Origin: Erinaceus europaeus
Taxonomy: Eukaryota; Chordata; Mammalia; Eulipotyphla; Erinaceidae
Reading direction: 5' to 3'
DNA: 64,000 nt
NCBI RefSeq assembly: GCF_950295315.1
Contig: NC_080171.1
Coordinates: forward strand, 115,687,064-115,751,063
Shown here: positions 11,154-21,185 of the stretch, piece by piece
Layout: the number at the start of each line of letters is the position of its first letter
Numbering within the stretch: position 1 is the stretch's first letter
Notes under the pieces: generated by a model
The model's database searches: none
Seen by the model: the letters and a program-made list of their open reading frames with translations, nothing else
Told to the model about the DNA's origin: nothing
Made by a program: the position numbers and the translations under genes

Positions 11154-11569
11154 TGTGTCTGTGTGTGTGGGATACACATATTATACTACTGAGCCCAGTC
11201 CCCCAAAAAAGGAAAAAATACAGAGGATAGAGAAGAAAGATGAGTGAAACGCCATCACATTTAGAGAAATACAGAAAGTACGCCAGGCAGAACTACAAGG
11301 TCTTATCTATCTATAGTACTGTTGTAGGCCATGGAAAGAAGAGAAGGAACAGAAGGAAATGGGGCGGGGGGGGGGGGGGGGAGGCTGAAACTGCAGGAGA
11401 TGACAAAATTGTTAATGCCACTATCAAGGAAAACCTTTTTTCTGAGTCTATGCTCGCTATTTAGAAGCATCTACCTCTGTGACATATCAAACGAGGCTAA
11501 AGTTTTGCTCTGGCTACAGGATGCCTCTCTTCTCCGCCTTTATTTCCAGTCCTGAAAAAACATCATCTG
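11154..11569. other. Unique DNA with G16 homopolymer
   Basis: A (GT)-rich start is followed by unremarkable sequence and a run of 16 G at 11366-11381. Two open frames cross the G-run and have no recognisable domain. Confidence 0.5.
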
Positions 11570-11842
11570 GGGGCCAGGTGGTGGTGCACCTGGTCGGGCA
11601 CACAGGGTGCAAGGTACGGGCACACAGGGTGCAAGGTACGGGCACACAGGGTGCAAGCTACAAGCACCCAGGTTGGAGTGTCAAGTCCCCACCTGCAGGG
11701 GAAAGGCTTTGCAAGTGGTGAAGCAGCACTGCAGGTGTCTGTCTCTCTGGTCCTCTCCTTCTCTATCACCCTCTTCCTTCTCGATTTCTGGCTGTGGCTA
11801 TCCAATAAATAAATAAAGATAATACAAAAAAAATTATTTTTT
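11570..11842 (+). mobile_element. SINE type B with triplicated head segment
   Basis: Full type B copy flanked by a perfect 14-bp TSD AAAAACATCATCTG (11556-11569, 11843-11856). Its tRNA-like head is expanded by three 22-bp units (11596-11661) between the A-box and B-box regions. The core and the CTATCCAATAAATAAATAAA end are normal. Confidence 0.95.
11596..11661 (+). repeat. Three 22-bp tandem units inside a SINE head
   Basis: The unit starts GGGCACACAGGGTGCAAGGT. Units 1 and 2 are identical and unit 3 differs by one base (CTAC for GTAC). They replace the single GCACA...GTGCAAGGA segment of normal type B heads. Confidence 0.97.
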
Positions 11843-11935
11843 AAAAACATCATCTGTGTCCTGATTCTTTCCTTTATTTTTATGACTGCTCACTAAGGAA
11901 CAATACTAATGAAGAGGTTAATAAAATACACCAAG

Positions 11936-12270
11936 GGGGTCGGGCGGCAGTGCAGTGGGTTAAGCACACATGGTGTGAAGCATAAGGACCTGTGCAAGGA
12001 TCCCGGTTCAAGCCCCCGGCTCTCCACCAGCAGAGGAGTCACTTCACAGGCAGTGAAGCAGGTCTGCAGATGTCTGTCTTTCTCTTTCTCTCTTTGTCTC
12101 CCCTCCTAACCTGTCCTATCCAACAACAAAAACAGTGATGGAAACAATAACAACAAGGGCAACAATATGGGTATTAAAATGGGAGAAATGGCCTCCAGGA
12201 GCAGTGGATTCGTAGTGCAGGCACTGAGCCCCAGCAATAACCCTGGAGGCAAAAAAATTAAAAAATAAAC
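11936..12270 (+). mobile_element. tRNA-derived SINE, type A, long form
   Basis: Head GGCAGTGCAGTGGGTTAAGC, B box GGTTCAAGCCCCCGG, core, AAC-rich stretch, and a 3' block bounded by GCCTCCAGG (12191-12199) and CCTGGAGGC (12242-12250). An A tail follows. A probable imperfect TSD is ACACCAA / ATACCAA. Confidence 0.93.
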
Positions 12271-12439
12271 AAAAGCATACCAAAATACTCACTAGATACC
12301 CTTACACCCTATGTTCAGTTCACATTCTCAAGAAATCTGATCTCAAATGTTATTTACACCTTAACAGAATCTTTTTTTCTTCTTGATATACAGTCAAGAA
12401 TGAATTCCATTCATTCAGCTAAATTAAATCAAATACTTA

Positions 12440-12540
12440 TCATCTTTGTTTTGGGGGTGCCCAAAATCAAACCAAGGATCCCACACATACAAAGCATGTG
12501 TTCTACCACCAAGTTTCACCCCGGCCTCAAATATTTATTG
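12440..12540 (-). mobile_element. Old tRNA-derived SINE fragment
   Basis: Reversed B-box-like AAATCAAACCAAGGATCCCA and A-box-like CATGTGTTCTACCACCAAGT. Strongly diverged, family uncertain. Confidence 0.5.
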
Positions 12541-12754
12541 ACACTAATATGTGCTACAACCTAAAATAGCATCATACTTTAACGGAAGTGTTTTCTTGCA
12601 GTAATGGGCTGAGCTAGTTTCATGAAATTTATTATAATAGCAAAAATGTTTGAGTGGTAAAAAGCACCTCACTATCTTTTACTTCTCCAAACTAAAATGA
12701 AGAGAAGGCATACAATCCAGAGCCCTCTTTTAAAAGACTTCTTTAAAAATATTT

Positions 12755-13062
12755 TTTTTTTTATAAAAAGGAATCATTGACAAAACCATAGGATAAGAAT
12801 GGTACAACTTCACACAATTCCCACCACCAGAACTCCATATCCCATCCCCTCCCCTGACAGCTTTCCCATTCTCTATCCCTCTGGGAGCATGGACCCAAGG
12901 TCATTGTGGGGTGCAGAAGGTGGGAGGTCTGGCTTCTGTAATTGCTTCCCCGCTGAACATGGGCATTGACAGGTTGATCCATACTCCCAGCCTGCCTCTC
13001 TTTTTCCCTAGTAGGGTGGGGGCTCTAGGGAAGCAGAGGGCACATTGGTGGGGTTGTCTGGC
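12755..13062 (-). mobile_element. LINE-1-type 3' terminal unit, inverted
   Basis: Reverse complement of the 3' unit at 3200: ACAATTCCCACCACCAGAAC, CATTGTGGGGTGCAGAAGGT, CTGTAATTGCTTCCCCGCTG and CATTGGTGGGGTTGTCTGGC. The T-rich left edge is its A tail on the other strand. It is truncated at about 13062. Confidence 0.75.
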
Positions 13063-13099
13063 CATCTACTCTCCTTCACCCCACCCACCCTTTTTTCTT

Positions 13100-13282
13100 T
13101 TACTTCTTCCCCCCCCTTTTTTTGGATAGAAAGAAATGGGGGGTGGGGTGGAGGAGTCGGTAGAGACACGCACTGCCTCCCATCTGTGAAGCTTCTTCCC
13201 TAAAGATGGGGACTGGGGCTTAAGCCCAGGGTCTTGTGCACTGTAACATATTCACTTAACTGGGTGCATCACTGCCCAGCCC
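13100..13282 (-). mobile_element. tRNA-derived SINE, type B, diverged
   Basis: Reversed type B: TTTGGATAGAAAGAAATGGG, GGGGACTGGGGCTTAAGCCC, TGTGCACTGTAACATATTCA and a head ending GTGCATCACTGCCCAGCCCC. No clear TSD. Confidence 0.8.
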
Positions 13283-13309
13283 CCTTATAAAGGTATTTAT
13301 AAAAAGAAA

Positions 13310-13745
13310 AAGAAGCACTACCTCGACATGTTTCACTTTGGACTATGTCCCCAGAAACCAGGCCTGTGATGTCAACCCTTCAGCTCCAGTACTCAGCCAC
13401 CAAGTTGCAAATGTTACTATGACGCCAAACTGACTTCCCTGGGCAGAGGACCTCACCAATATGTCCTGGTGCCCCACCTCTCCAGAGCCCCAACCCATTG
13501 GGAAAGAAAGAGGCTGGGAGTATGGATCCACCTGCCAATGTCCATGTCCAGCGGTGAAGCAATTACAGAAGCCAGACCTCCCACTGTCTGCACCTCATAA
13601 TGATCCTGGGTCCATGCTCCCAGAAGGATTAAAGAATAGGGAAGCTTCCACGGGAAGGAATGGGATACGGAACTCTGGTGGTGGGAATAGCAGCCCTTTT
13701 ATCCTATGGTCTTGTTGATATTTTTTATTTTATAAATGTTTTTTT
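13310..13745 (+). mobile_element. LINE-1-type 3' terminal unit
   Basis: From about 13385 it follows the 3' unit (CAGCCACCAAGTTGCAAATG, GAAGCAATTACAGAAGCCAG, CTCCCAGAAGGATTAAAGAA) and ends TTTTATTTTATAAATG with an imperfect tail. The first 75 bp are uncertain. Confidence 0.7.
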
Positions 13746-14175
13746 TCTTTAAATCACAGAAACAAAACAAAAAAAGAAGAAGAAGAAAAAGCCTTATCAT
13801 TGGTGAAAGAAAACACACAGAGAACGTCGTTGTAGGCAACAAAGAGAGAGGAGAGGACAAGGAAAGACTTCAAAGACCATTTCCTGAAGACCAAAAGCAG
13901 AGCTTTTTCTGAATTTGAAGAAAACCTGTCCCCCTTTCCAACCGTTTCCCCTGCTGACCAAGTTTCACAAAAACACAAATGGAGAGCTGCTGCTGTTGGT
14001 TTTATAGCTGTCTATCGTGAGAAAGAAAATGCTGAGTCTGCTACACAAATTTACATAAACCATACACCAGCCTGAGAGCTAGGAGTACAAAAAAAGAAGT
14101 GGCAGTTTGTTTTTGTTTTTTTAAATCGGGGTTGACGAAAATTTCTTTTATGAAAAAAATAATTCAAAAGGAAAA
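13746..14175. other. Unique DNA, no gene seen
   Basis: No repeat family recognised. The 74-codon antisense frame has no domain. Confidence 0.5.
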
Positions 14176-14482
14176 TGCCACTTTTTTTTTTTGCCTCCAG
14201 GGTTATTGCTCAGTGCCTGCACTACAAATCCACTGCTCCTGCGGACATTTTTTTTTCCTGTTGTTGTTTTGTTGTTGTTGGATAGGACAAAAAGAAATTG
14301 AGAGGGGAGGTGAAGACAGGAAAGAGGAGAAAAGGACACCTGCAGACCTGCTTCACCGCGTGCGAAGTGACTCCCCTGCAGGTGGGAAGCTGAGGGCTCG
14401 AACTGGGATCCTTGTGTAGGTCCTTGTGATGGTTCTTGAGCTTCATACTATGTGCGCTTAACCTGGTGACACCCAGCCCCCA
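14176..14482 (-). mobile_element. tRNA-derived SINE, type A, inverted
   Basis: Reversed type A: TTTTTTGCCTCCAGGGTTAT, TTGTTGTTGGATAGGACAAA, ACACCTGCAGACCTGCTTCA and GGCTCGAACTGGGATCCTTG. The head has a short extra segment near 14425. It forms a head-to-head pair with the next SINE. Confidence 0.92.
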
Positions 14483-14497
14483 TAAAATTCCATTTTT

Positions 14498-14840
14498 GGG
14501 TGTCGGGCGGTGGCGCAGCGGGTTAAGCGCAGGTGGCGCAAAGCGCAGGGACCGGCGTAAGGATCCCGGTTCGAGCCCCCGGCTCCCCACCTTCAGGGGA
14601 GTCGCTTCACAGGCGGTGAAGCAGGTCTGCAAGTGTCTATCTTTCTCTCCCTCTCTCTGTCTTCCCCTCCTCTCTCCATTTCTCTCTGTCCTATCCAACA
14701 ACGAACAACATCAACAATGGCAATAATAATAACCACAACGAGGCTACAACAACAAGGGCAACAAAAGGGGGAAAAATGGCCTCCGGGAGCGGTGGATTCA
14801 TGGTGCAGGCACCGAGCCCAGCAATAACCCTGGAGGGAAA
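14498..14840 (+). mobile_element. tRNA-derived SINE, type A, long, near-consensus
   Basis: Head GGCGGTGGCGCAGCGGGTTA, B box GGTTCGAGCCCCCGG and a CpG-rich head suggest a relatively young copy. The 3' block runs GCCTCCGGG to CCTGGAGGG. A perfect 14-bp TSD AAAATTCCATTTTT lies at 14484-14497 and 14841-14854. Confidence 0.96.
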
Positions 14841-14854
14841 AAAATTCCATTTTT

Positions 14855-15215
14855 AGGACGAGTAACTGTCAGATTATGTAAGTTTACAGAAATCATGACA
14901 GCACAGGATTTGACTGCATCTCTTGATTTCCTTCTTAGGGTAGATATTACTCTACTGTGAATTAATACCCTTTTCTGTGTTGCACAGAGAAGAATGAACA
15001 GAACCAGATGTCTCTTAACTTCTAAATAGAACTACACTGGCCCTCACTACTTTCTTTACATATAAAGAGGTCTAAGTCTTTGTATTTATTCTTCATATAT
15101 TATTTCGAAAAGAGGAACTATCATTACAATTATCCAAGTATGATACCTATAAAATCATATGGAAAAAAAAACTAGAAAGCAGAAGACAAAAGAAAGAAAA
15201 CAAAGAAAGAAAGAG
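14855..15215. other. Unique AT-rich DNA, no gene seen
   Basis: No gene or repeat family recognised. It ends in an A/G-rich run beside the next SINE. Confidence 0.5.
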
Positions 15216-15450
15216 GGAGTCGGGCGGTAGCGCAGCGGGTTAAGCGCACGTGGCACAAAGCGCAAGGACCGGCGGAAGGATCCCGGTTCGAGCCCCCGGC
15301 TCCCCACCTGTAAGGGAGTCACTTCACAGGCGGTGAAGCAGGTCTGCAGGTGTCTTTCTCTCCCGTCTCTGTCTTCCCCTCCTCTCTCCATCTCTCCTAT
15401 CCAACAACGATGACATAAATAACAACAACAAGAGCAACAAAAGGGAAAAT
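15216..15450 (+). mobile_element. tRNA-derived SINE, type A, short form
   Basis: Near-consensus head GGCGGTAGCGCAGCGGGTTA and B box GGTTCGAGCCCCCGG. It lacks the 3' GCCTCCAGG block and ends CAACAAAAGGGAAAATAAAA. Confidence 0.94.
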
Positions 15451-15535
15451 AAAAAAAAGAGAGAGGGAGAGAAAGATGGAAAGAAAGAAAGAAAGAAAGA
15501 AAGAAGGGAGGGAGGGAGGAAGGAAGGAAGGGAGA
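15451..15535 (+). repeat. Polypurine microsatellite (GAAA / GGGA / GGAA)
   Basis: An uninterrupted purine tract apart from one T, made of GAGA, GAAA, GGGA and GGAA units, beginning in the tail of the preceding SINE. Confidence 0.95.
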
Positions 15536-16354
15536 AACTGGGAGCTGTCAAAAGCTGCTTAACATTTGAGGGAGATTAAGAGGGTGCAAAAGAGAATAAT
15601 TAAATAGCCACTAAGAGAGCGGAACAAACTATGGCTTCCACAAGTCACATGTTTGCAAGCCTCGAAGCATATTTCAAAACTGTCTACTGCTACTTCTGAA
15701 ATAAGTATATAAATAAGGATAATCAGTTTCAGAAGGAAGCTAGAAGTGGAGCCAAATAGTGAACGGGTTCTTGTGGTGAGCAGACAGATTCAGAGGCGCA
15801 AGGGTAGAAAATGAGCCTGGTCTTCAACGAACAGCCTGTCTGCAGTGCCAGATAAGAAACGGGGTGCTAAGTCTCTCCAAACCCTAAGGATCCTCTGAGA
15901 GAACATTAACTACCCTCGACAGCTGACTTTGTAAACAGGGACCGAGAGGGGTCGGGGTGGGAGACAAAAGAAAAGAAACCAAAAATTCAAAAATGAAAAG
16001 AAACCAAAAATTCAAGCATCTCCAACTGTGCTCTCTCCATAATGCTCACGGTCTCTAACTGACTTTTCCTCTTGATTTTAATTACAGCTGAGAGAGAGAG
16101 AGAGAGAGAGAGAGAAGGAGAGAAAGGTAAGAAAAGTCAAAGAACCACTCTAGCACACCAGGCAGTGGAGCCAGGAGCCTTCAAGCAAGCAAATGTCTAC
16201 ACTGTACCAGATGAACTAATTCCCTGATCTCTTCCCTACTTAGACGACTGTTTGGTGATAAGGAGGGGGTCACATCCTGAAGGACCAACCCCACACAGCA
16301 GGGAACCTACAAACCGTTCTGCTGGGCTTTGTGATGCATTCCTGAATAACTTTT
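15536..16354. other. Unique DNA with a (GA)n run
   Basis: No gene or dispersed repeat recognised. A (GA)n run lies at 16090-16116. A short direct repeat GAAACCAAAAATTCAA occurs twice near 15975-16013. Confidence 0.5.
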
Positions 16355-16662
16355 TTTTTTATTGCCACCAGGGTTAATGTTGGGGCTTGGGTGCAGGCAT
16401 TATAAATCCACTGCTCCCAGCAGCCATTTTTTTCTTTTCTTCCCCCCCCCCCTTTTTTTTTCTACTTTTTGTATTAGATAGAACAGAGAGAGATTGCAAG
16501 AAGATGAGGAAATAGACAGAGGAAGAGAAAGACAGACACCTGCAGACCTGCTTCACGGCTCATGAAGCAGACCCTCTGCAGGTGGGGAGTGGAGGCTCAA
16601 GCCCAGGTTCTTGTGCTGGTAATAACGTGCCCTTAACCGGGTGTGCCACTGCCCAGCCCCAA
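16355..16662 (-). mobile_element. tRNA-derived SINE, type A-like, diverged
   Basis: Reversed 3' block (TTGCCACCAGGGTTAATGTT, CACTGCTCCCAGCAGCCATT), core ACACCTGCAGACCTGCTTCA and head GCCCTTAACCGGGTGTGCCA. A C10 run interrupts the middle. Confidence 0.85.
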
Positions 16663-16669
16663 ATTGCTT

Positions 16670-17195
16670 CTTTTTAAAAAATTTTAATAGTAATTTAATA
16701 TTGATTTACAAAACCATAAGATAACAGGGGTATAATTCCACACTGTTCCCACTACTACCAGAGTTCTGCGGCCACATTCCCTCCACTGGAAACTACAGTA
16801 GTTCTCTCAAGACTGCAGACAAGGGTTGACTATTATTTCTATCACTATATATGCCCTTCTTGGTTGTTTTATTTTTCCCTATGGTCCTGCCTTCTCTTCC
16901 TTTCTAAGTCATACCTACTACTTCTGAGTGACCTTCCCCTATTTTCCCCTCTCTTGTCTCTCCAGGTCTTGATGGAGTTGGGTTTCAGAGCCCTCTGGTT
17001 TCCTTCCCCTAACATTTCTCCTCCTCTAGGAGTATGGACCAAAGATCTTTACAGGTTGCATAAAGTGGGAGATCTGGCTTCTACAATTGCTTCTCTGATG
17101 GACACAGGCATTGACTGGCAGATTGATCCACACACACCCCCAGCCTGTTTCTATCTTTCCCTAGTGGAGCAAGGCTCTGAGGAGGTAATATCACA
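16670..17195 (-). mobile_element. LINE-1-type 3' end, inverted
   Basis: The left edge is the reversed L1 terminus (TAGTAATTTAATATTGATTT), followed by GTTCTCTCAAGACTGCAGAC, CTGATGGAGTTG-like motifs near 16970 and CACACCCCCAGCCTGTTTCT. It matches the 7364-8585 copy in reverse. Confidence 0.7.
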
Positions 17196-17559
17196 TCAAA
17201 AGAAATATTGAGCTCAAAAAACATCTTCAGGCTCAGGATTACCCTGCACTTCACCCAGGCCTAGCTCTCCCTCACCTACAGCTAACAATATAAATCTTCA
17301 CTGAACTGAATTGGTGAGAATTATTTACCATTTTTTTTCATCTCTAAGTAAAGATGTTTCCAAAACTAGTGCTGCCCAGAAGTTGCATTCTGTTACCTGC
17401 TTAGACAGTCATTTCTCTGATATTGGAAGAGTTCAAGCACAGTAGGGTCCACTTGTCCAAAGGAATTTGCTCATTCATCAAAACTAACTGTACCGAGAGA
17501 TTCAGAAGTCCTATTTCCACAGCAATCCATGCTCAGAGAAAGACGCAGAGAAAAACTCT
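17196..17559. other. Unique DNA, no gene seen
   Basis: No gene or repeat family recognised. Confidence 0.5.
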
Positions 17560-17740
17560 CTTCTTCGCCTAGGTAGATGGCGCATGTAAATGTCTTACTT
17601 CAACAGCTCCAAGTCATATTTAAGCAGAGAGAACACAGGACTTGCATGTGAGAGGGCTGGGGGGGGGGGGTGCCTGGCCCCAAACATGCTAGAATGTTTT
17701 CTGGTGTCTGTCTCTTTCTAGTTAAATAAGTAAGTATGTT
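17560..17740 (+). mobile_element. Old tRNA-derived SINE, type E-like
   Basis: Worn head GGTAGATGGCGCATGTAAAT, then ACAGGACTTGCATGTGAGAG, a G10 run, TGGTGTCTGTCTCTTTCTAG and TTAAATAAGTAAG at the end. Confidence 0.5.
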
Positions 17741-17827
17741 TAAACGATTCATTTTAAAAGGCTCCCTTCTAGGCTAGAGGAAACTTAAAAAAAAAAAAAA
17801 AAAAAAAAGGATAAAGAAGAGGCCACA

Positions 17828-18033
17828 ATTGGTGCATTGCACCAAAGTAAAAGACTCTGGGGTGGGGAGGAAGGTTCAGGTCCTGGAACCTGATGGCAGA
17901 GGAGGACCTAGTGGGGGTTGAATTGTTACATGGAAAACTGAGAAATGTTACGCATATACAAACTACTGTATTTTACTGTTGACTGTAAACCATTAATCCT
18001 CCAATAAAGAAATTTTAAAATAATAAAAGAAAT
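17828..18033 (+). mobile_element. Short retroposed 3' end of a non-L1 family
   Basis: It starts near GCACCAAAGTAAAAGACTCT and runs through GACCTAGTGGGGGTTGAATT and GGAAAACTGAGAAATGTTAC to CCAATAAAGAAATTTTAAAA. A perfect 12-bp TSD GAAGAGGCCACA (17816-17827, 18034-18045) proves retroposition. A sister copy is at 39181. Its 5' part matches sequence downstream of the reverse-transcriptase remnant (26327-26360). It is probably a 5'-truncated LINE copy; a small non-autonomous element is the alternative. Confidence 0.8.
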
Positions 18034-18199
18034 GAAGAGGCCACAGGTTATGTGCATACAAAACTTCATAGCTCATTCCACTTAAGTGGGTTAATACAGA
18101 CTTGAAAGCAGAACACACAGAGATGCAGATTACAATTTTAAGCATGAAAACTACAGCAGAGTTACTGAAAAAAAAAATATGCATTGAAATTCATCTTCT

Positions 18200-18520
18200 T
18201 GGGTCTGGGCAGTAGCACAGCGAGTCAAGCACACATGACACAAAGCACAAGGACCCACGGAAGAATCCCAGTTCAAGTCCCCGGCTCCCCACCTGCAGGG
18301 GAATCGCTTCACAAGTGGTGAAGCAGGTCTGCAGGTGTCTTTCTCTTCCCATCTCTGTCTTCCCCTCCGCTCTCCATTTCTCTCTGTCCTATCCAACAAC
18401 AGCAACAATAACAACAAGGGAAACAAAAAAATGGGAAAAATGGCCTCCAAAAGCAGTGGATTCATACATAGTGTAGGAACCAAGGCCCATTGATAACCTA
18501 ACCCTGGAAGCAAAAAAAAA
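18200..18520 (+). mobile_element. tRNA-derived SINE, type A, long, with 13-bp TSD
   Basis: Head GGGCAGTAGCACAGCGAGTC, B box GTTCAAGTCCCCGG, and a 3' block from GGCCTCCAAAAG to CCCTGGAAGC. TSD AAATTCATCTTCT at 18187-18199 and 18521-18533. Confidence 0.95.
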
Positions 18521-19191
18521 AAATTCATCTTCTCCAACAAAAAAAAAAAAAAAAAAAGGAAGAAACTTCTGGAAATAATAAATTCAGCAAAGTAGCTGGA
18601 TACAAAATCAATACAAATAAATTGGTGCCATTTCTGTATGCAAATAAAGAGTCAGAAGAAAGGGAAATAAAAGACTGAAGACTTAATCCCACATACAATT
18701 GAACCCAAAAAGATAAAAATGGAAGAAGACACCTTGTCCCTGATTGGAAGAATACATATTATTAAAATGGCCATTCTACCAGAAGCCAGCTGGTAGTGTC
18801 AGTGAAATCCCTATCAAGATCCTAATGGCATTTTTTGAGGACAGTGAACAATTTGTCCAAAAATTTGTATGGAACCACACAAAGCCATGAATAGCCAAAG
18901 CATTCACTTCTGGGGGAAAAAAAGGGGAAAAGTTGGAGGTATCACATTCCCCAACTTCAGATTATATTACAATGCAATAATGATTAGTACAGCATGGTAC
19001 TGGACATTTGTACAATAAAAAATGGGCATCTGTATCAGTAGAACAGAATCAAGAACTCAGAAGAAGAGTCCACACATACATAACCATCTAATATATGACA
19101 AAAGGGCCAAAACCATTCTATAGGGTAAAGAAAGTCTCTTCAACAGGTAGTGCTGGGAAAACTGGACAGCCACATATAGAAAAGTCAAACC

Positions 19192-19512
19192 GGGGGGCCA
19201 GGCTGTAGCACAGCAGGCTAAGTGCACATGGCACCAAGCACAAGGACCGGTACAAGGATCCCAGTTCAAGCCCCCCCCACCTCCCCACTTGTAGGGGGGT
19301 CACTTCACAAACAGGTCTGCAGGTGTCTGTCTTTCTCTCTCCTCTCTGTCTTCCCCCCCTCCACTCTCAATTTCTCTCTGTTCTATCCAACAATAAAAAC
19401 AACAACAATGGCAACAAAAATGGGAAAGATGGCCTCCAGGAGCAGTGGATTCGTGGTGCAGGCACCGAGACCCAGTGATAACCCTGGAGACAAAAAAAAA
19501 AAAAAAAAAAAG
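19192..19512 (+). mobile_element. tRNA-derived SINE, type A, inside L1
   Basis: Head GGCTGTAGCACAGCAGGCTA, a C-rich B-box region, then a 3' block from GCCTCCAGG to CCTGGAGAC and an A21 tail. Imperfect TSD AAAAGTCAAA / AAAAGTGAAA. Confidence 0.92.
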
Positions 19513-19864
19513 TGAAATCACATCACCACCTAACACTATACACCAAGGTCAAATTAAAATGGATTAAAGATCTAGATATTAGACCAGAAACTAAAATTTA
19601 TAGAAGAAAATGTCGGTGAAACTTTGCAGGGCCTTCATATCAAAGATATATCTATCTGGAGACTCAACCTCCTGCCCCAGGCATGAGAAATGAAAACAAG
19701 AGTAAATAAATGGGATTACATGACACTGAAACGACTCTACAAATGGAAAGCAAGCTGAACAAGGATAGCCAGGAAACCCAGTAAGTAGGAGATATTTGCA
19801 CATCACACACCAGACAAGCAACTGATATAAAACATCTATAAAGAACTGGTACCTCTCAGTGGTA

Positions 19865-19968
19865 GGAAAGAAAGGAAGAAAGAAAGAAAGAAAGAAAGAA
19901 AGAGAGGGAGGGAGGAAGGAAGGAAGGAAAAAAGGAAGGAAAAAAGAAGGAAAAAAGGAAGGAAGTGA
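19865..19968 (+). repeat. Polypurine microsatellite (GAAA / GGAA)
   Basis: About 100 bp of almost pure purine (GAAA then GGAA / AAGG units) inside the L1 ORF2 remnant. Confidence 0.93.
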
Positions 19969-20298
19969 GGAATGGACCAAAGAATGAACTAGACAATTTT
20001 CTAAAGAAGAGACACACATGGCTCACAGACATATGAAAAAATGTTCTACTTTGCTTATCATTAAAGAAATGCAAATTAAAACTACACTGGGATTTCATCT
20101 CACACCTGTGAAAATGTTTTATATAAACAAACTAGGAAATGACAGGTGTTGGCGAGGTTATAGAGAAAAAGGGACTCCGCTACACTGCTGTAGAGTGTAA
20201 ATTGGTGCAGCCCCTTTGGAAGACAGTACGGAGAGTCCTCAACAAATAAAAATGGAATTACTTTATGTTCTAGCAATACCACTCCTTGGCATTTATCT

Positions 20299-20452
20299 TT
20301 TTTTTTTAAAGAATCAATTTTATTTATTCATGAAAGAGATAGGAGGAGAGAAAGAACCAGCCATCACTCTGGTGGTACATGTGCTGCCAGGGATCAAACT
20401 CGGGACCTCATGCTTAAGAGTCTAGTGCCTTAGCCACTGCGCCACCTCCCAG
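20299..20452 (-). mobile_element. tRNA-derived SINE, type D, inverted, inside L1
   Basis: Reversed type D: GTGGTACATGTGCTGCCAGG, GATCAAACTCGGGACCTCAT and CTTAGCCACTGCGCCACCTC. It has an unusually long perfect TSD of about 21 bp (20278-20298 and 20453-20473, beginning ACCACTCCTTGGC). Confidence 0.96.
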
Positions 20453-20939
20453 ACCACTCCTTGGCATTTATCTAAAAGATACACAGTCACTAATTCAAAG
20501 GGACACATGCAACCTGATGTTCAAAGCTGCATTCTTCATAATATCCAAAAAATGGAAGTAGACAAAATGCCTACTGACAGATGACTGGCTAAGTAGTTAT
20601 GGGATAGGTACTCCATGGGATACTACTCTGTAATCAAAAATAGAAGGAACTGTTGTGCTTAGTGAAATAAGAGATGAAAGACAACTACCAGATGGTTTCA
20701 CTCCTATGTGGCATCTAGAAAACTGAAATACACAAACCTGCAAACAAACGAACAACAACAAAACTGTTCCTAAGACATTGTGAGAACTACGGTGGTTATC
20801 TATTAGCTTTGGGAGGTGAGAGGGTGGGGGACACAGAGCTTTGGTGGAGAGTGTGGTAAATAACTATGTCCTGTAATCTCGCAATCTTATACCTCCATAT
20901 AACTCAGAAATAAAAAATGAAAAAAATAATCCTGTAACC

Positions 20940-21185
20940 TACTATAAAATCACAAATGAAAATAGCTAGTTTCGGTCTTATGTGGACTATAAGAAATTTA
21001 AACAAATGAACTTGTGAAAAGTAAAAAAAAAAAAAAAAATGAACAAATTCTCTCTAAGACTGTGGTGGTTATCATTGGGTGGTGGAGGGAAATGTCACAG
21101 AGCTCTGGTGGTGGCAGCAGAGTGCCTACCCCTGTAATCTCACAGTCTTGTAAACCATTATTAAACCACTAATAAAAATAATTGG
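20940..21185 (+). mobile_element. Second LINE-1 3' end fragment
   Basis: After an A17 run, GACTGTGGTGGTTATCATTG, CACAGAGCTCTGGTGGTGGC and TAAACCATTATTAAACCACT repeat the L1 3' end. It is either a tandem second copy or a separate insertion. Confidence 0.7.

Larger units (their letters stand above)
18558..20935 (+). mobile_element. LINE-1 copy, ORF2 3' half and 3' UTR, broken
   Basis: The sequence follows the C-terminal half of mammalian L1 ORF2 (AGCTGGATACAAAATCAATA, TGGGATTACATGACACTGAA, ATGAAAAAATGTTCTACTTT, AGTATGGTTTCACTCC-like end) with many stops and frameshifts. The 3' end reads GGGGGACACAGAGCTTTGGT and then TAACTCAGAAATAAAAAATG. It is interrupted by a type A SINE (19192) and an inverted type D SINE (20299). 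The L1 reverse transcriptase itself is not intact. Confidence 0.85.

Noticed and set aside
14222..14701. 159-codon open frame on the minus strand
   Set aside because: It spans the head-to-head SINE pair. The same peptide fragments recur wherever type A SINEs are read in that frame.
15216..15300. Functional tRNA gene
   Set aside because: A and B boxes are good, but the cloverleaf is incomplete and the sequence continues into the SINE body in dozens of copies.
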